This document shows positions 42,755 to 51,218 of a stretch of 64,000 bases of DNA, in pieces. Source of the stretch: BJHQ01 sp964654285 (GTDB lineage Bacteria; Planctomycetota; UBA11346); NCBI GenBank assembly GCA_964654285.1, contig CAZZJC010000006.1, forward strand, positions 62,001 to 126,000. The letters are read 5' to 3'. Under the pieces are notes generated by a model. That model saw nothing but the letters and a program-made list of their open reading frames with translations, was not told the origin of the DNA and made no database searches. A program made the translations under genes and the position numbers. Numbering within the stretch: the stretch's first letter is position 1; each line of letters starts with the position of its first letter.

Positions 42755-42819
42755 GGAGCGTCGATGTCCACATCGACGGGGTTCGCTAACAGCGACGGTG
42801 ATGTGGACATCGCCGCTCC
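42755..42819. terminator. Bidirectional terminator-like stem between xylB and rnd
   Basis: 20-nt arms at 42755-42774 and 42800-42819 pair with one mismatch, separated by 25 nt. It starts directly after the xylB stop and ends 27 nt before the rnd stop, as expected for convergent genes. Confidence 0.6.
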
Positions 42820-42846
42820 TTGATTCGCGCCGTGCAGCGCCAACCC

Positions 42847-43992
42847 CTACTTCGCCGCGCGGCACAGCGCCTGCAATTTGTCGCCGTAGAGGCCGATGCG
42901 CTTGGCCCCGAGCTGCGGCACGGCGGTGAGATCCTCGGCGCCGTGCCGCTTGAGGTGTTCGAGCGCCTTCGCCGGCAGCACCGCCTGGAGCGGCACCTGG
43001 CGCCGTTCGGCTTCGCTGCGGCGCCAGTCCTTCAGGCGGCGTTCGCGGTCCTCCTCCGCCGGTTCGACCTCGCGGTGGTGCGCGCGCGGCGGCAGGTCGG
43101 GCGGCGCCGTGCGCGCGCTGCGGATGACCTCGATCAGGGCGTCGCCGTGGCTGGCGAGCAATCTGCCATGCACACCGCAATGCTTGAGCTGCTGGTAGCT
43201 GGTCGGCGTCTTGCGTGCGAGCACCAGCAGGAGTTCGCCGTTGAGCAGCCGGCCGGGCGGCAGGTCGAGCTCGCGCGCGACGGCGTCGCGCCAGGACCAC
43301 AGCGCGGCGAGCACCCCGTGCGCGTTCGGCCCGAGGTCGCGCACGCCCTTGATGCGCCAGAAGCCGCCCGGATCGAAGCCGCCGCTCCAGCGCGCGTCGC
43401 GCACGGCGGCGTTGGCGATCGCCAGCTCCTCGACCAGGTCGGCGGCGGCGATCGCGGCCGTCAGGTGCTCGTGCACCGCCGGCAGGTGGACGACATCATC
43501 GACGGCGTAGCGCAGCGCACCGGGATCGATCGGGCGCTTGGCCCAGTCGTAGTGGGTGAAGGCTTTTTCCAGCTTCACGCCGCAGATCTTCTCGACCACG
43601 GCGGCGTAGCCGGTCTGCGGCCAGCCGAGCATCGACGCGGCCTGCTGCGAGTCCCAGACCCGGCCGAGGCCGATCCCGAAGTCGCGGCGCAGCGTCCCCG
43701 CGTCGTATTCGCCGCCATGCAGCAGCACGGTGCGGGCGGGGTCCGCGAGCAGCGCCGCGAGCGGGGCCAGGGCCGCGCTGGGCGTGGTTTCCGCGCCGCC
43801 CATCAGCGCCAGCGTGTCGATCAGGAACAGCGTCCCGCCCGCGTTGAGCTGGAGCAGGCACATCCGCTCGCGGTAGGCGTGCATCGAATTGCCTTCGCTG
43901 TCGAGCCCGAGCCACGGGCTGGCGGCCACCGCCGCCACCACCGCCGGCAGGTCTTCACGGCGATCGATCCACGTCCAATGGGGGTCAGGCAT
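42847..43992 (-). CDS. rnd: Ribonuclease D
   Basis: 381-aa 3'-5' exoribonuclease for tRNA and other stable RNA maturation. The DEDD-type exonuclease domain occupies residues 1-195: LGLDSEGNSMH (first Asp and Glu), LLHGGEYDAGTLRRDFG (second Asp) and LRYAVDDVVHLPAVHEHL (Tyr and last Asp). The HRDC domains follow, including the segment LPPGRLLNGELLLVLARKTP. The first site reads DSE instead of the more common DTE. The ATG at 43992 is adjacent to an upstream region shared with the divergent 44208 gene. Confidence 0.93.
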   Translation of the reverse strand: MPDPHWTWIDRREDLPAVVAAVAASPWLGLDSEGNSMHAYRERMCLLQLNAGGTLFLIDTLALMGGAETTPSAALAPLAALLADPARTVLLHGGEYDAGTLRRDFGIGLGRVWDSQQAASMLGWPQTGYAAVVEKICGVKLEKAFTHYDWAKRPIDPGALRYAVDDVVHLPAVHEHLTAAIAAADLVEELAIANAAVRDARWSGGFDPGGFWRIKGVRDLGPNAHGVLAALWSWRDAVARELDLPPGRLLNGELLLVLARKTPTSYQQLKHCGVHGRLLASHGDALIEVIRSARTAPPDLPPRAHHREVEPAEEDRERRLKDWRRSEAERRQVPLQAVLPAKALEHLKRHGAEDLTAVPQLGAKRIGLYGDKLQALCRAAK

Positions 43993-44089
43993 GCCGGGAT
44001 CACAGAATGCGGGGGGCGGGGGTCAATGACGGCGGTCGGCGGCGGGAGCGACTGCGGAAGACGATGGTGCTCATATCACCCCCTAGTTA

Positions 44090-44108
44090 TTGCAAATGGT
44101 TCTCAGTA
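44090..44108. promoter_or_regulatory. Fur-box-like sequence
   Basis: TTGCAAATGGTTCTCAGTA lies in the AT-rich divergent gap 43993-44207. Its reverse complement, TACTGAGAACCATTTGCAA, resembles half-sites of the Fur consensus (TGAGAATnATTTGCA). It could bring iron control to the 44208-45405 genes. Confidence 0.4.
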
Positions 44109-44131
44109 CTATTTACTATTAACATAGTACT
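44105..44131. promoter_or_regulatory. 8-bp inverted repeat AGTACTAT/ATAGTACT
   Basis: Perfect arms separated by 11 nt of A+T-rich sequence, directly after the Fur-like box and 77 nt before the ATG at 44208. A candidate operator or part of the promoter. Confidence 0.4.
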
Positions 44132-44207
44132 TATTCGTGGTCATGCTTGGTCCCAGCGCCGCCGCCACCCTGATGTCCAGGAGTGGCGCAACCCGGCCGG
44201 AAATCCC

Positions 44208-45068
44208 ATGCCCGTCCATCCCCTCCCGACCCGCCGCCATCAGTTCAGCCAGTTCCAGATTGTCGCTTCGCTGGGCCTGGCGGTGCTCGCCCTTGCGCCA
44301 GCCGCTGCGAGCGAGCGCCTGTTCACCTACACCAGCCAGAGCGATGTCCTGGCCGAAGGCGAACACGAAGCCGAGTTGTGGACCACCGTCCGGCATGGCC
44401 GCCTGGGATACTACCACGCGGTCGACACCCGTCTGGAGCTCGAAATCGGGGTCGCCCCCGGCTGGATGGCGGCGGCCTACCTCAACTGGTCGAGCGCCAC
44501 CGAGACCGATCCCGCCACCGACATCACGACCCACACCAGCGAAGTACAGGGCGCCTCCTTCGAGGTGGTGCGGAAGTTCAGCGACGCCAGCGCCGACCTG
44601 GTGGGGTTCGCCCTGTATACCGAGGCGACCCTGGGATCGGAGGAGAACGAATACGAAGTGAAGGCGATCGCCGACAAGCGCCTGGGGCGCGGCCTCGCGG
44701 CGATGAACCTCGTCTACGCCCTGGAGCAGGAGAACGATGGCCACCACGGCCGGCCCGAGCACGAATTCGGCCTGAACCTGGCCTACAGCCATCCGGTGGG
44801 CACCGGCCTGGCGGTCGGACTCGAAGCCCGCCTGGTATCGGCGTTCATCCATGACGACCAACGTGGATCCTGGCGCGCCGAATACGCGACCCTGTACGCC
44901 GGTCCGGCGGTGCACTTCAGCCGGGGCCAGTTCTGGGCGACGTTGACCTTCACTCCGCAGCTGCATGCGTTCGTCAACGACACCGGCAGCGATCAGGCCG
45001 GGAAGAATCTCGAACTGGAACACCAGGAGCGCTGGCATGCGCGGCTCATCGTCGGCACCCACTTCTGA
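44208..45068 (+). CDS. Predicted exported beta-rich protein (outer-membrane type)
   Basis: 286 aa. Residues about 15-37 form a signal peptide ending LALAPAAASE. The mature part consists of alternating polar/hydrophobic stretches ending in HARLIVGTHF with a C-terminal Phe, typical of outer-membrane beta-barrels. The start of the mature protein (RLFTYTSQSDVLAEGEHE) resembles a proteobacterial family of unknown function. It may be iron-regulated through the Fur-like box upstream. It overlaps the cytochrome gene by 32 nt, so the two are probably translated together. The ATG at 44208 fits the signal peptide; upstream codons do not. Confidence 0.7.
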   Translation: MPVHPLPTRRHQFSQFQIVASLGLAVLALAPAAASERLFTYTSQSDVLAEGEHEAELWTTVRHGRLGYYHAVDTRLELEIGVAPGWMAAAYLNWSSATETDPATDITTHTSEVQGASFEVVRKFSDASADLVGFALYTEATLGSEENEYEVKAIADKRLGRGLAAMNLVYALEQENDGHHGRPEHEFGLNLAYSHPVGTGLAVGLEARLVSAFIHDDQRGSWRAEYATLYAGPAVHFSRGQFWATLTFTPQLHAFVNDTGSDQAGKNLELEHQERWHARLIVGTHF

Positions 45069-45405
45069 ACCGTCTGCATGCAGGACGCGGCCCTGGCTCG
45101 TCGTTCCCGTCGTGGCCGGTTGCCTGGTCACCGCCGCCGCCTGTGCGCCGGCGGTGCCGCGGGTGACGCCCCGCCTCGTCGCGGTGGCGGGGCCGGGAGC
45201 GGACGCGACCACGCTGGAACAGGGCCGGCGGATCTACGTCGAACGCTGTTCGACCTGCCACGCCCTGCCGCGACCGGCCGACTACACCGCCGAGCAGTGG
45301 CGGGATTGGCTGCGACGCATGGCGCCCAAGGGCAAGCTGGATGCGACGGAATCGGCGCGTGCGCTCGATTTCCTGCTCGCCGCCCGGCAGGTGCCACCGG
45401 AGTGA
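45037..45405 (+). CDS. Small c-type cytochrome lipoprotein
   Basis: 122 aa. A hydrophobic segment WLVVPVVAGC around residues 20-29 gives a lipobox (VAGC), suggesting lipid anchoring. The heme site is ERCSTCHALPRP (CXXCH) near residue 72, and the distal WLRRMAPKGKLD has a Met that could be the second heme ligand. The gene overlaps the preceding exported-protein gene by 32 nt, and probably forms an electron-carrying partner. The start at 45037 is the only ATG in frame before the lipobox; a CTG further on is possible. Confidence 0.72.
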   Translation: MRGSSSAPTSEPSACRTRPWLVVPVVAGCLVTAAACAPAVPRVTPRLVAVAGPGADATTLEQGRRIYVERCSTCHALPRPADYTAEQWRDWLRRMAPKGKLDATESARALDFLLAARQVPPE

Positions 45406-45460
45406 ATCGCGTCCGTCTGGCGATTGCCTCGGCCGATCGCACGGATCTCATCCGTGCCGC

Positions 45461-45757
45461 ATGACTGACCCCGCCGTCGATTCCGGCTTGGCCGCCCAGA
45501 CCAACCTGCCCTGCCACGCCGACCTGTTCGACCTGCTGGTCTGCCCCGAGGCCCGTGCGCCGCTGAAGTGGGTGGAGAACCGGCTCGTCTCGACCGATCC
45601 GGCGACGCGCCGGGCCTATCGTGTGGAACAGGGCATCCCGATCATGCTGGTGCAGGAATCCGTGGTACTCGCCGAGGCGGAATGGAACCGGCTGATGGCG
45701 CTGCCCGGCCCGGTCGGGGCGGGCGCCGCTGCCGTGCGGGCGCGGCCGCAGGCCTGA
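45461..45757 (+). CDS. Trm112-like small protein, Cys-poor
   Basis: 98 aa. LFDLLVCPEARAPLKWVE and RRAYRVEQGIPIMLVQESVV follow the Trm112/YcaR family, which acts as an activator of methyltransferases. Canonical members bind zinc through four Cys; here only the first Cys of CPxC remains (CPEA) and the later pair is absent. It may work without metal, as some bacterial relatives do. A Trm112-like protein often supports the tRNA or 23S rRNA methyltransferases; no partner gene is adjacent. Confidence 0.78.
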   Translation: MTDPAVDSGLAAQTNLPCHADLFDLLVCPEARAPLKWVENRLVSTDPATRRAYRVEQGIPIMLVQESVVLAEAEWNRLMALPGPVGAGAAAVRARPQA

Positions 45758-45767
45758 ACCGTTGGCG

Positions 45768-46184
45768 ATGGACCAGGCTTGCGGGCCAGGTGGCGCGCTG
45801 CACCCGCACTGGCGGCAGGTGCGGATCCTGCTCCACCGCACCGGGACCGGGATGCACCTCGACCTCATCTTCACCGGCGGAGCCCGTTGTCCGACCCTGA
45901 CGGTGCATGGACGCGATCCGCGCCGGTTCCTCGCCCGTCTGGGCCGTCAGCGGATCACCCTCCGCTGCGGCGCCGGACCGGCATGCCGGAGCCACGGCAT
46001 GATCGCCGTTTGGAACAAGCCACATCGTCGCCGATACCTGAGTTGTTCCGGCCCGATCGGCGGTGGTCGCGGGGTGGTCGAAACGACCCGGATCGCCGCG
46101 CGTGGGCGTTTCATGCGATTGCGTCATGGATGGTCAATCGTCATCGCCGCAGTCACTTTTATTGAGGATTCACCAACGGGTTGA
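45768..46184 (+). CDS. Possible small protein, unidentified
   Basis: Weakly supported 138-aa frame starting MDQACGPGGALHPHWRQVR. It contains WRQVRILLHRTGTGMHLDLIF, followed by CPTLTV and repeated Arg-rich stretches. No family was recognised. Its last 20 nt enter the inverted-repeat element at 46165-46302, so the C-terminus may be recent. It could be non-coding; base composition is as elsewhere. Confidence 0.3.
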   Translation: MDQACGPGGALHPHWRQVRILLHRTGTGMHLDLIFTGGARCPTLTVHGRDPRRFLARLGRQRITLRCGAGPACRSHGMIAVWNKPHRRRYLSCSGPIGGGRGVVETTRIAARGRFMRLRHGWSIVIAAVTFIEDSPTG

Positions 46185-46302
46185 CGAACCCAGGTACGGT
46201 TCCGGTAGCCGCGAGTGATTGATCCATAGGTAAAAACCAGAGATTCGTGCGGGCCGAGGCCCGCCGATCACGGCACTATCCGTCAATCTGTTGGTGAATC
46301 CT
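46165..46302. mobile_element. MITE-like element with 22-nt terminal inverted repeats
   Basis: Ends at 46165-46186 and 46281-46302: AGGATTCACCAAC, three mismatched bases, then TTGACG, in inverted orientation. The 138-nt element has no gene and contains a GCGGGCC-GA-GGCCCGC hairpin. No clear target-site duplication was found. It lies in the 191-nt gap before the kinase. Confidence 0.5.
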
Positions 46303-46375
46303 GAATAGTCGGAATTTTCACGGGCGTTCCCGATCCCAGGGTTGTCCTGACTGGCAGAGGTCCGAGGATCCGGGC

Positions 46376-47464
46376 ATGAGCGATCGGGACACGACCGACA
46401 CCCACGACTATGGGGACAGCACGGCCGAGATCCGCACCAGCGCCCTGCTGCAGCGGCGGCAGGAGCACAGCGCCGCGTTTGAAGCCACGCTCAAGGAGAT
46501 CTTCCTCACCCAGCAGGTGCAGCTGATCGAACCGCTCGCCAAGGGCACCAAGGAGACGGTGGTCTATGGCGGCGTCTACCACGGCGAGGAGGTCGCGGTC
46601 AAGATCTACGCCCCGGCGGTGGACGAGCTCGACGACTGCATCTCGGCCTATGGCGCCTTCAAGGTCGAGTGCGAGAAGACGATGATCCTGTCGCGCCGCT
46701 CGAAGGCGATCCTGCAAGTCATCGAGTACGGCGACGCCGAACTGCCGCGCGACCTGCCGGATGAGCTCAAGGACTTCTTCCCGCTCCGGCTGCTGCCGTT
46801 CATGATCACCGAACGGGCCCGATTCGGTTCGCTCGACAAGGTGCTGCGCCAGCGCCGCCACCTGCCCGGCTTCGACCGCACCAGCCTGCTCGAAGCGCTG
46901 ACCACCGCGACCGACGGCATCAAGGAGGCGCACGACCACTTCGTCGCGCACCGCGACATCAAGCCGCAGAACATCCTGATCTTCAGCCCCGGCCAGGGGA
47001 AGATCGCCGACTTCGGCATCGCCCGCTGGCGTTCGCGCCGGGTCAACCGCGAGTCCGCCCTGCTGACGCCCAAGTACGCCAGCCCGGAACAGGCGTTCTA
47101 CGCCCTCACCGGTGAACGCGAATCGCTGGTCGACATGCGCGGCGACGTGTATTCGTGGGCGATCATGGTGTTCGAGGTCGTCACCGGCGTGCATCCCTTC
47201 GCCTGGGTCATCCGCAACGATGTCGAACCGCTGGTCAACCAGCGCGCGATCCTCAAGACCATCGCCGCCAACGACCGCCGCGGCTTCACCCCGACCGGCG
47301 ACATCACCTTCGACAGCCTGATGTACAACTGCACCTGCGACATGAAGCACCGCATTGCCGACATCTCGCTCGCCAACCGCGTCCTGCGCCAGCTCGTGCA
47401 GCGCCGGCGGCTGCGCAGCGAGGAGGAGCAGAGCAGCAGTTTTCCCGGCAGCCGGCGGCCCTGA
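46376..47464 (+). CDS. Hanks-type Ser/Thr protein kinase
   Basis: 362 aa. Kinase fold from about residue 50 to 300: VYHGEEVAVKIYAP (Lys of subdomain II), FVAHRDIKPQNILIFSPG (catalytic loop), GKIADFGIARWRSRR (DFG) and KYASPEQAFYALTG (APE-like). There is no transmembrane segment or extracellular sensor; the first 40 residues are polar. It probably phosphorylates cytoplasmic substrates. It precedes an OmpA-like and SurA-like gene on the same strand with 142-nt gaps, so an operon is uncertain. Confidence 0.9.
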   Translation: MSDRDTTDTHDYGDSTAEIRTSALLQRRQEHSAAFEATLKEIFLTQQVQLIEPLAKGTKETVVYGGVYHGEEVAVKIYAPAVDELDDCISAYGAFKVECEKTMILSRRSKAILQVIEYGDAELPRDLPDELKDFFPLRLLPFMITERARFGSLDKVLRQRRHLPGFDRTSLLEALTTATDGIKEAHDHFVAHRDIKPQNILIFSPGQGKIADFGIARWRSRRVNRESALLTPKYASPEQAFYALTGERESLVDMRGDVYSWAIMVFEVVTGVHPFAWVIRNDVEPLVNQRAILKTIAANDRRGFTPTGDITFDSLMYNCTCDMKHRIADISLANRVLRQLVQRRRLRSEEEQSSSFPGSRRP

Positions 47465-47606
47465 CCGGCAACGCGGCGTCCGGGTCGGACGCGGGTCCGC
47501 ATCGCCGGTGATCGCAGCGGGGCCTTGCCGGATGCGACGGTGCATCTAGCTTCACCGCGTTCCTGGCCGCACCCCCTGCGCCTCCGCGCGCCCATCCGGA
47601 GCCACC

Positions 47607-48281
47607 ATGCCCTCCACCCTGCGCCTGCTGCTCGTTCCCGCCGCCCTCCTCGCCATCGCCGGCTGCGAACTGCGTCCGCCGAGCGACGACGGCGCCGCCT
47701 CCAGCGCGGGGCCCGAGGCGGTGGTGATCGCCGAGGGCCAGCGCAACCAGGCGGTCGAGAACTCGGCGCGGGCCCAGGCCCTGGAAAAGGAGAACCGGGC
47801 GCTCAAGGCGAAGATCAGCAACCAGGAGGCCGCCCTCCAGGAACGCCAGGGTTCGTCCCTGGGCTCCACCCTCAGCGTCGGCGGCCTGTCCGGCACCGGC
47901 TTCGAGACCACCTCCGACGGCGCGATCGCGCTCTCCGACGACTTCGCCTTCGCCAAGGGCAAGGCCGAGCTGACCAGCGACGGGCACAAGGCGATCAAGA
48001 CCATCGCCGCCAAGCTCAACGAGGGCGACCTCGCCGGCGCCAAGGTCATCGTCGAAGGCCACACCGACGACACCAAGGTGTCGCGCGCCAGCACCAAGGA
48101 GCGCTTCGGTGACAACTGGGGCCTCTCGGCCGCCCGTGCCGCCGCCGTGGTCACCGCCCTGGAAGAGGCCGGCGTGAAGGCCGACCGCCTGCGCGGCGCC
48201 TTCCGTGGCGAGCACGCCCCGCGCGTGACCGGTTCCGACAAGGCCAAGAACCGCCGGGTCGAGATCCGCGTCCAGCGCTGA
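47607..48281 (+). CDS. OmpA/Pal-like peptidoglycan-associated lipoprotein
   Basis: 224 aa. Signal peptide with lipobox LLAIAGC (Cys 20). A short region with a coiled coil (residues 45-80, ALEKENRALKAKISNQEAAL) leads to the OmpA domain (residues 100-224), with FAKGKAELTSDGHKAIKTIA, VIVEGHTDDTKV and RAAAVVTALEEAGVKADRL and KAKNRRVEIRVQR. Such proteins link the outer membrane to peptidoglycan. A GC-rich stem follows between it and the next gene. Confidence 0.92.
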   Translation: MPSTLRLLLVPAALLAIAGCELRPPSDDGAASSAGPEAVVIAEGQRNQAVENSARAQALEKENRALKAKISNQEAALQERQGSSLGSTLSVGGLSGTGFETTSDGAIALSDDFAFAKGKAELTSDGHKAIKTIAAKLNEGDLAGAKVIVEGHTDDTKVSRASTKERFGDNWGLSAARAAAVVTALEEAGVKADRLRGAFRGEHAPRVTGSDKAKNRRVEIRVQR

Positions 48282-48307
48282 ACCTGCGATCAGCGCCTGT
48301 TTCCCGT

Positions 48308-48332
48308 GCGGGCGGCCATCCCGGCCGCCCGC
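48308..48332. terminator. GC-rich stem-loop after the OmpA-like gene
   Basis: Perfect 10-bp arms GCGGGCGGCC / GGCCGCCCGC with a 5-nt loop, 27 nt after the stop at 48281. No T-run follows, so it may be an attenuator or RNA-stability stem. Confidence 0.45.
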
Positions 48333-48352
48333 CGTCGTTGGTGGAACCGTCC

Positions 48353-49642
48353 ATGCCGAGAACGCCCATCCTTGCCTGCGTGGCGCTGGCCGCCGTCCTC
48401 GCGGCCGCAGCGGGTGAACCGCCGCCCGTCGCGCCCGCCCAGGATCCGACCGTGAGCGGACCCGAGAACCGCATCGACCGCGAGATCCGCCGGGTCAACC
48501 AGACCACCATCACCTTCGTCGAGGTCTTCGTCCGCGCGCTCGAACGCCAGCGCGACCTCGAGGAGCGCGGCCGGCCGCTGCCCGCCCGCGCCGACATGCC
48601 GCGCTTCCTCCTCGAATGCCTGGAGGAGCTCACCGACGAGGAGCTGATCATCCAGAAGGCGACCGAGCTCGGGATCAAGCCCGACAGCGAACGCATCAAG
48701 CGCGAAGTGCTGGAGGACGCCAGGCGCATCGGCCGCGGGATCGACCAGCGTTCGCTCGTCATGGAGCGCAAGCGGCGCGAACGCACGACCACCATCAACT
48801 ACGTGCTGGGCTGGTTCGAGCAGCGCACCTCGCTCGTCACGCCCGAGGCGATGATCGACGAATACCGGCGCTCCAGCGCGGAATTCAAGCGGCCGGCGCG
48901 GGCGCACGTGCTGCAGATCTGCGTCGCCCCCGCCGGGGCGGCCGAACGCGCCGCCGTCGCGCGCGACCAGGCGGATCTGCTCAAGCGCGCCCAGCGCGCC
49001 GGCGTCGGGGCCGAGGTCAAGGCCCTCGCCGACGCCTGCCTCGCGGAATACCTCGAGGCCGCACCGGCGCGGCAGGCGGAACTGCTCGACCGCCTGACCG
49101 CCGGACTGGCCGACCTCGCCGGCCGCGAGGGCCTGTCGGCCGATGATGCCGCCCTGGCGGCCACGGCCCGCAAGCTGCGCGAGGCCGCCGCCAACCTGCG
49201 CGATGAGGCCCAGACCCGCGCCGCCCTCGAAGCGCTGCGCCAGCGTCTCGACGGCCTGGAACCCGCCGCGCGCGAGGCGGAGTTCCGCGCCGCCGCCAAG
49301 GCCATGTCGAGCGGGCCGAACGCCGCCGAGGGCGGCGACCTCGGCGCCACCGTCGAACCCGGCACGTATTCCGCCGAGTTCGACGCCCAGGCCTTCTCCA
49401 TCCCGGTCGGCCGGGTCTCGCCGGTCTTCACCGCGCGCGGCCTGCTCTGCCTGATCCTGGTGCGCGAGCGCCGCGAGGCGCGCGTGCTCTCCTTCGACGA
49501 GGTGTCCGGGGGGCTGGATCGCAGCCTGACCCAGGCGCGGCGCGAGGCGCTGCGCACCGCGATCGTGCGCGTGCTGCGCTCCCGCGCGCAGATCAGCGAC
49601 CTCGATCTCAGCAGCCTGCGCGAACTGCCGCCGCCCCGTTAG
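48353..49642 (+). CDS. SurA-like peptidyl-prolyl isomerase (parvulin), exported
   Basis: 429 aa. A signal peptide (ILACVALAAVLAAAAG) is followed by a SurA-type N-terminal helical region with LLECLEELTDEELIIQKATE. The parvulin core resumes near residue 310 (MSSGPNAAEGGDLGATVEPG, FSIPVGRVSPVFTARGLLCL) after a long Ala/Arg-rich helical insertion (residues 180-305). SurA-type chaperones fold outer-membrane proteins in the periplasm. The insertion splits the parvulin domain and is unusual. The ATG at 48353 is 70 nt after the preceding gene. It ends with TAG. Confidence 0.75.
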   Translation: MPRTPILACVALAAVLAAAAGEPPPVAPAQDPTVSGPENRIDREIRRVNQTTITFVEVFVRALERQRDLEERGRPLPARADMPRFLLECLEELTDEELIIQKATELGIKPDSERIKREVLEDARRIGRGIDQRSLVMERKRRERTTTINYVLGWFEQRTSLVTPEAMIDEYRRSSAEFKRPARAHVLQICVAPAGAAERAAVARDQADLLKRAQRAGVGAEVKALADACLAEYLEAAPARQAELLDRLTAGLADLAGREGLSADDAALAATARKLREAAANLRDEAQTRAALEALRQRLDGLEPAAREAEFRAAAKAMSSGPNAAEGGDLGATVEPGTYSAEFDAQAFSIPVGRVSPVFTARGLLCLILVRERREARVLSFDEVSGGLDRSLTQARREALRTAIVRVLRSRAQISDLDLSSLRELPPPR

Positions 49643-49672
49643 CAGCGGGGTTCCACCCTGCCTGTTTTTTCA

Positions 49673-49809
49673 GCGGGGTTCCACCCCGCCACGCCCCGCC
49701 AGGGCTCTGCCCTGGACCCGGATTGCCCGGAAGGGCTGTTAGCCGCGGGGTTCCACCCCGCCACGCCCCGCCAGGGCTCTGCCCTGGACCCGGATTGCCC
49801 GGAAGGGCT
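49673..49809. repeat. 65-bp tandem direct repeat, two copies
   Basis: 49673-49737 and 49745-49809 are identical by eye: GCGGGGTTCCACCCCGCCAC...GAAGGGCT, with an imperfect third start at 49645-49662. Repeats are rich in GC hairpins, with CGCCCCGCCAGGG in the middle. Related sequence is at 37841-37880. Confidence 0.8.
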
Positions 49810-49814
49810 CACCG

Positions 49815-50060
49815 CGCGTCCTTGCGTTTGCCACGCGTTTGCCCAATCGGGCGGGGGGGCGCTGCGCTGCCCCGCCGGGGTCTGATGTCAGTTTGTTCGG
49901 CCTGCTGCGCGTCCTTGCGTTTGCTACGCGGTTGCCCGTTCGGGCGGGGGCGCTGCGCTGCCCCGCCGGGGTTGGATGTCAGTTTGTTCGGCCTGCCGCG
50001 CGTCCTTGCGTTTGCCACGCGGTTGCCCGTTCGGGCGGGGGGCGCTGCGCTGCCCCGCCT
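49815..50060. repeat. 91-93-bp tandem direct repeat, two full and one partial copy
   Basis: Copies start at 49815, 49908 and 49999 (the last ends near 50060). Each starts CGCGTCCTTGCGTTTG and contains GATGTCAGTTTGTTCGG. Together with the previous array this fills the 435-nt gap 49643-50077; no gene is supported. Confidence 0.8.
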
Positions 50061-50077
50061 ACGTCGATATCTGATTT

Positions 50078-51046
50078 TCAGGCAGGACGCGCTGTGGCGA
50101 GGCAGTCGCGGATGAGGGTGTCGAGACCGCGTTCGGGCGTCCAGCCGGTCAGGCGCGCGATCTTCGCCAGGGCGGGGAGACGGCGGCGCATGTCCTCGAA
50201 ACCGCCGCCCGGGTAGGCGCTGTGGTAGGGCACCAGGCGCACCTCGGCGCGGCTGCCGGCGAGCGCGAGCACGCGGTGCGCGAGGGCGAGGATGCTGATC
50301 TCCTCGGCGCCGCCGATGTTCACCACCTCGCCCACCGCCGCCGGCGTGTCGACCAGGCGGCGCACCGCCGCGACCGCGTCGGCGACATGGCAGAAGGTGC
50401 GGGTCTGCTGGCCGTCGCCGTGCACGTCGAGCGGCTTCCCGGCCGCCGCAGCGGCGCAGAAGCGCGGCAGCACCATGCCGTAGGCGCCGCTCTGGCGCGG
50501 GCCGGCGACGTTGAAGAAGCGACCGACGACGACCGGCAGGCCGCGTTCGCGGTGCCAGGCGAGGGCGAGGAACTCGTCGATCAGCTTCGACGCGGCGTAG
50601 CTCCAGCGCTGCAGCCGGCTCGCGCCCAGGACGCAGTCGTCGTCCTCGTTGAACGGCACCCGATCCTGCTTGCCGTAGGCCTCGCTGGTCGAGGCGATGA
50701 AGACCGGCGCGCGGCCGTGCACCTCGGCGGCGCGCAGGACGACCTCGGTGCCGCGCACGTTGGTGACGATCGAGGCGACCTGGCGCTCCAGGATCCGGCG
50801 CACGCCCACCGCCGCCGCGAGGTGGATGATGCGGTCGCAGCCGCGGCAGGCCTCGTCCATCGCCAGCTCATCGCACACGGAACCATGCACGATGGTCAGG
50901 CGCGGCTCGCCCTGGTGCTGCGCCAGGTTGGCGAGCGACCCGGTCGAGCAGTCATCGAGCACCACCGCCTCGTGCCCGTCCGCAAGAAGCGCGTCGACCA
51001 GGTGCGAGCCGATGAACCCGGCTCCGCCGGTGACGAGGTAGCGCAT
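50078..51046 (-). CDS. NAD-dependent nucleotide-sugar epimerase/dehydratase
   Basis: 322-aa extended SDR. RYLVTGGAGFIGSHLVDALL is the cofactor loop, VFIASTSEAYGKQDR and WSYAASKLIDEFLAL give the Ser and YXXXK catalytic residues, and RFFNVAGPRQSGAYGMVLPR and GDGQQTRTFCHVADAV follow the UDP-sugar epimerase/decarboxylase pattern. It acts on a nucleotide-sugar in the cytoplasm. The exact reaction (C4 epimerase, UDP-xylose synthase-like) cannot be fixed. The ATG at 51046 matches the cofactor fold start; longer in-frame sequence is not conserved. Confidence 0.85.
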   Translation of the reverse strand: MRYLVTGGAGFIGSHLVDALLADGHEAVVLDDCSTGSLANLAQHQGEPRLTIVHGSVCDELAMDEACRGCDRIIHLAAAVGVRRILERQVASIVTNVRGTEVVLRAAEVHGRAPVFIASTSEAYGKQDRVPFNEDDDCVLGASRLQRWSYAASKLIDEFLALAWHRERGLPVVVGRFFNVAGPRQSGAYGMVLPRFCAAAAAGKPLDVHGDGQQTRTFCHVADAVAAVRRLVDTPAAVGEVVNIGGAEEISILALAHRVLALAGSRAEVRLVPYHSAYPGGGFEDMRRRLPALAKIARLTGWTPERGLDTLIRDCLATARPA

Positions 51047-51218
51047 GGCGGGTTCGTACCAGCGGGCCACTGCTGCGCCAGTTGGATGAGCGCGACGCCG
51101 TCTTCGCCCGAGCACAGCCCTTTGCCAGTACGTGGCCCGCACGCACCTCGTCAAGGCTCGCGACCAGCCGCGGGCCCTGGCGCACGCCCCAACCTTCCAC
51201 AGGGAAATTAGTTCCGCA

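Noticed and set aside
45642..46127. Minus-strand frame of 161 codons
   Set aside because: No recognisable features; antisense to the Trm112-like gene and the weak 45768 frame.
49815..50060. Possible CRISPR array
   Set aside because: Units are 91-93 bp and nearly identical throughout, with no short repeat/variable spacer pattern and no cas genes.
49723..50115. Protein-coding frame across the tandem repeats
   Set aside because: Repetitive translation arises from the DNA repeats; no start signal or domain.
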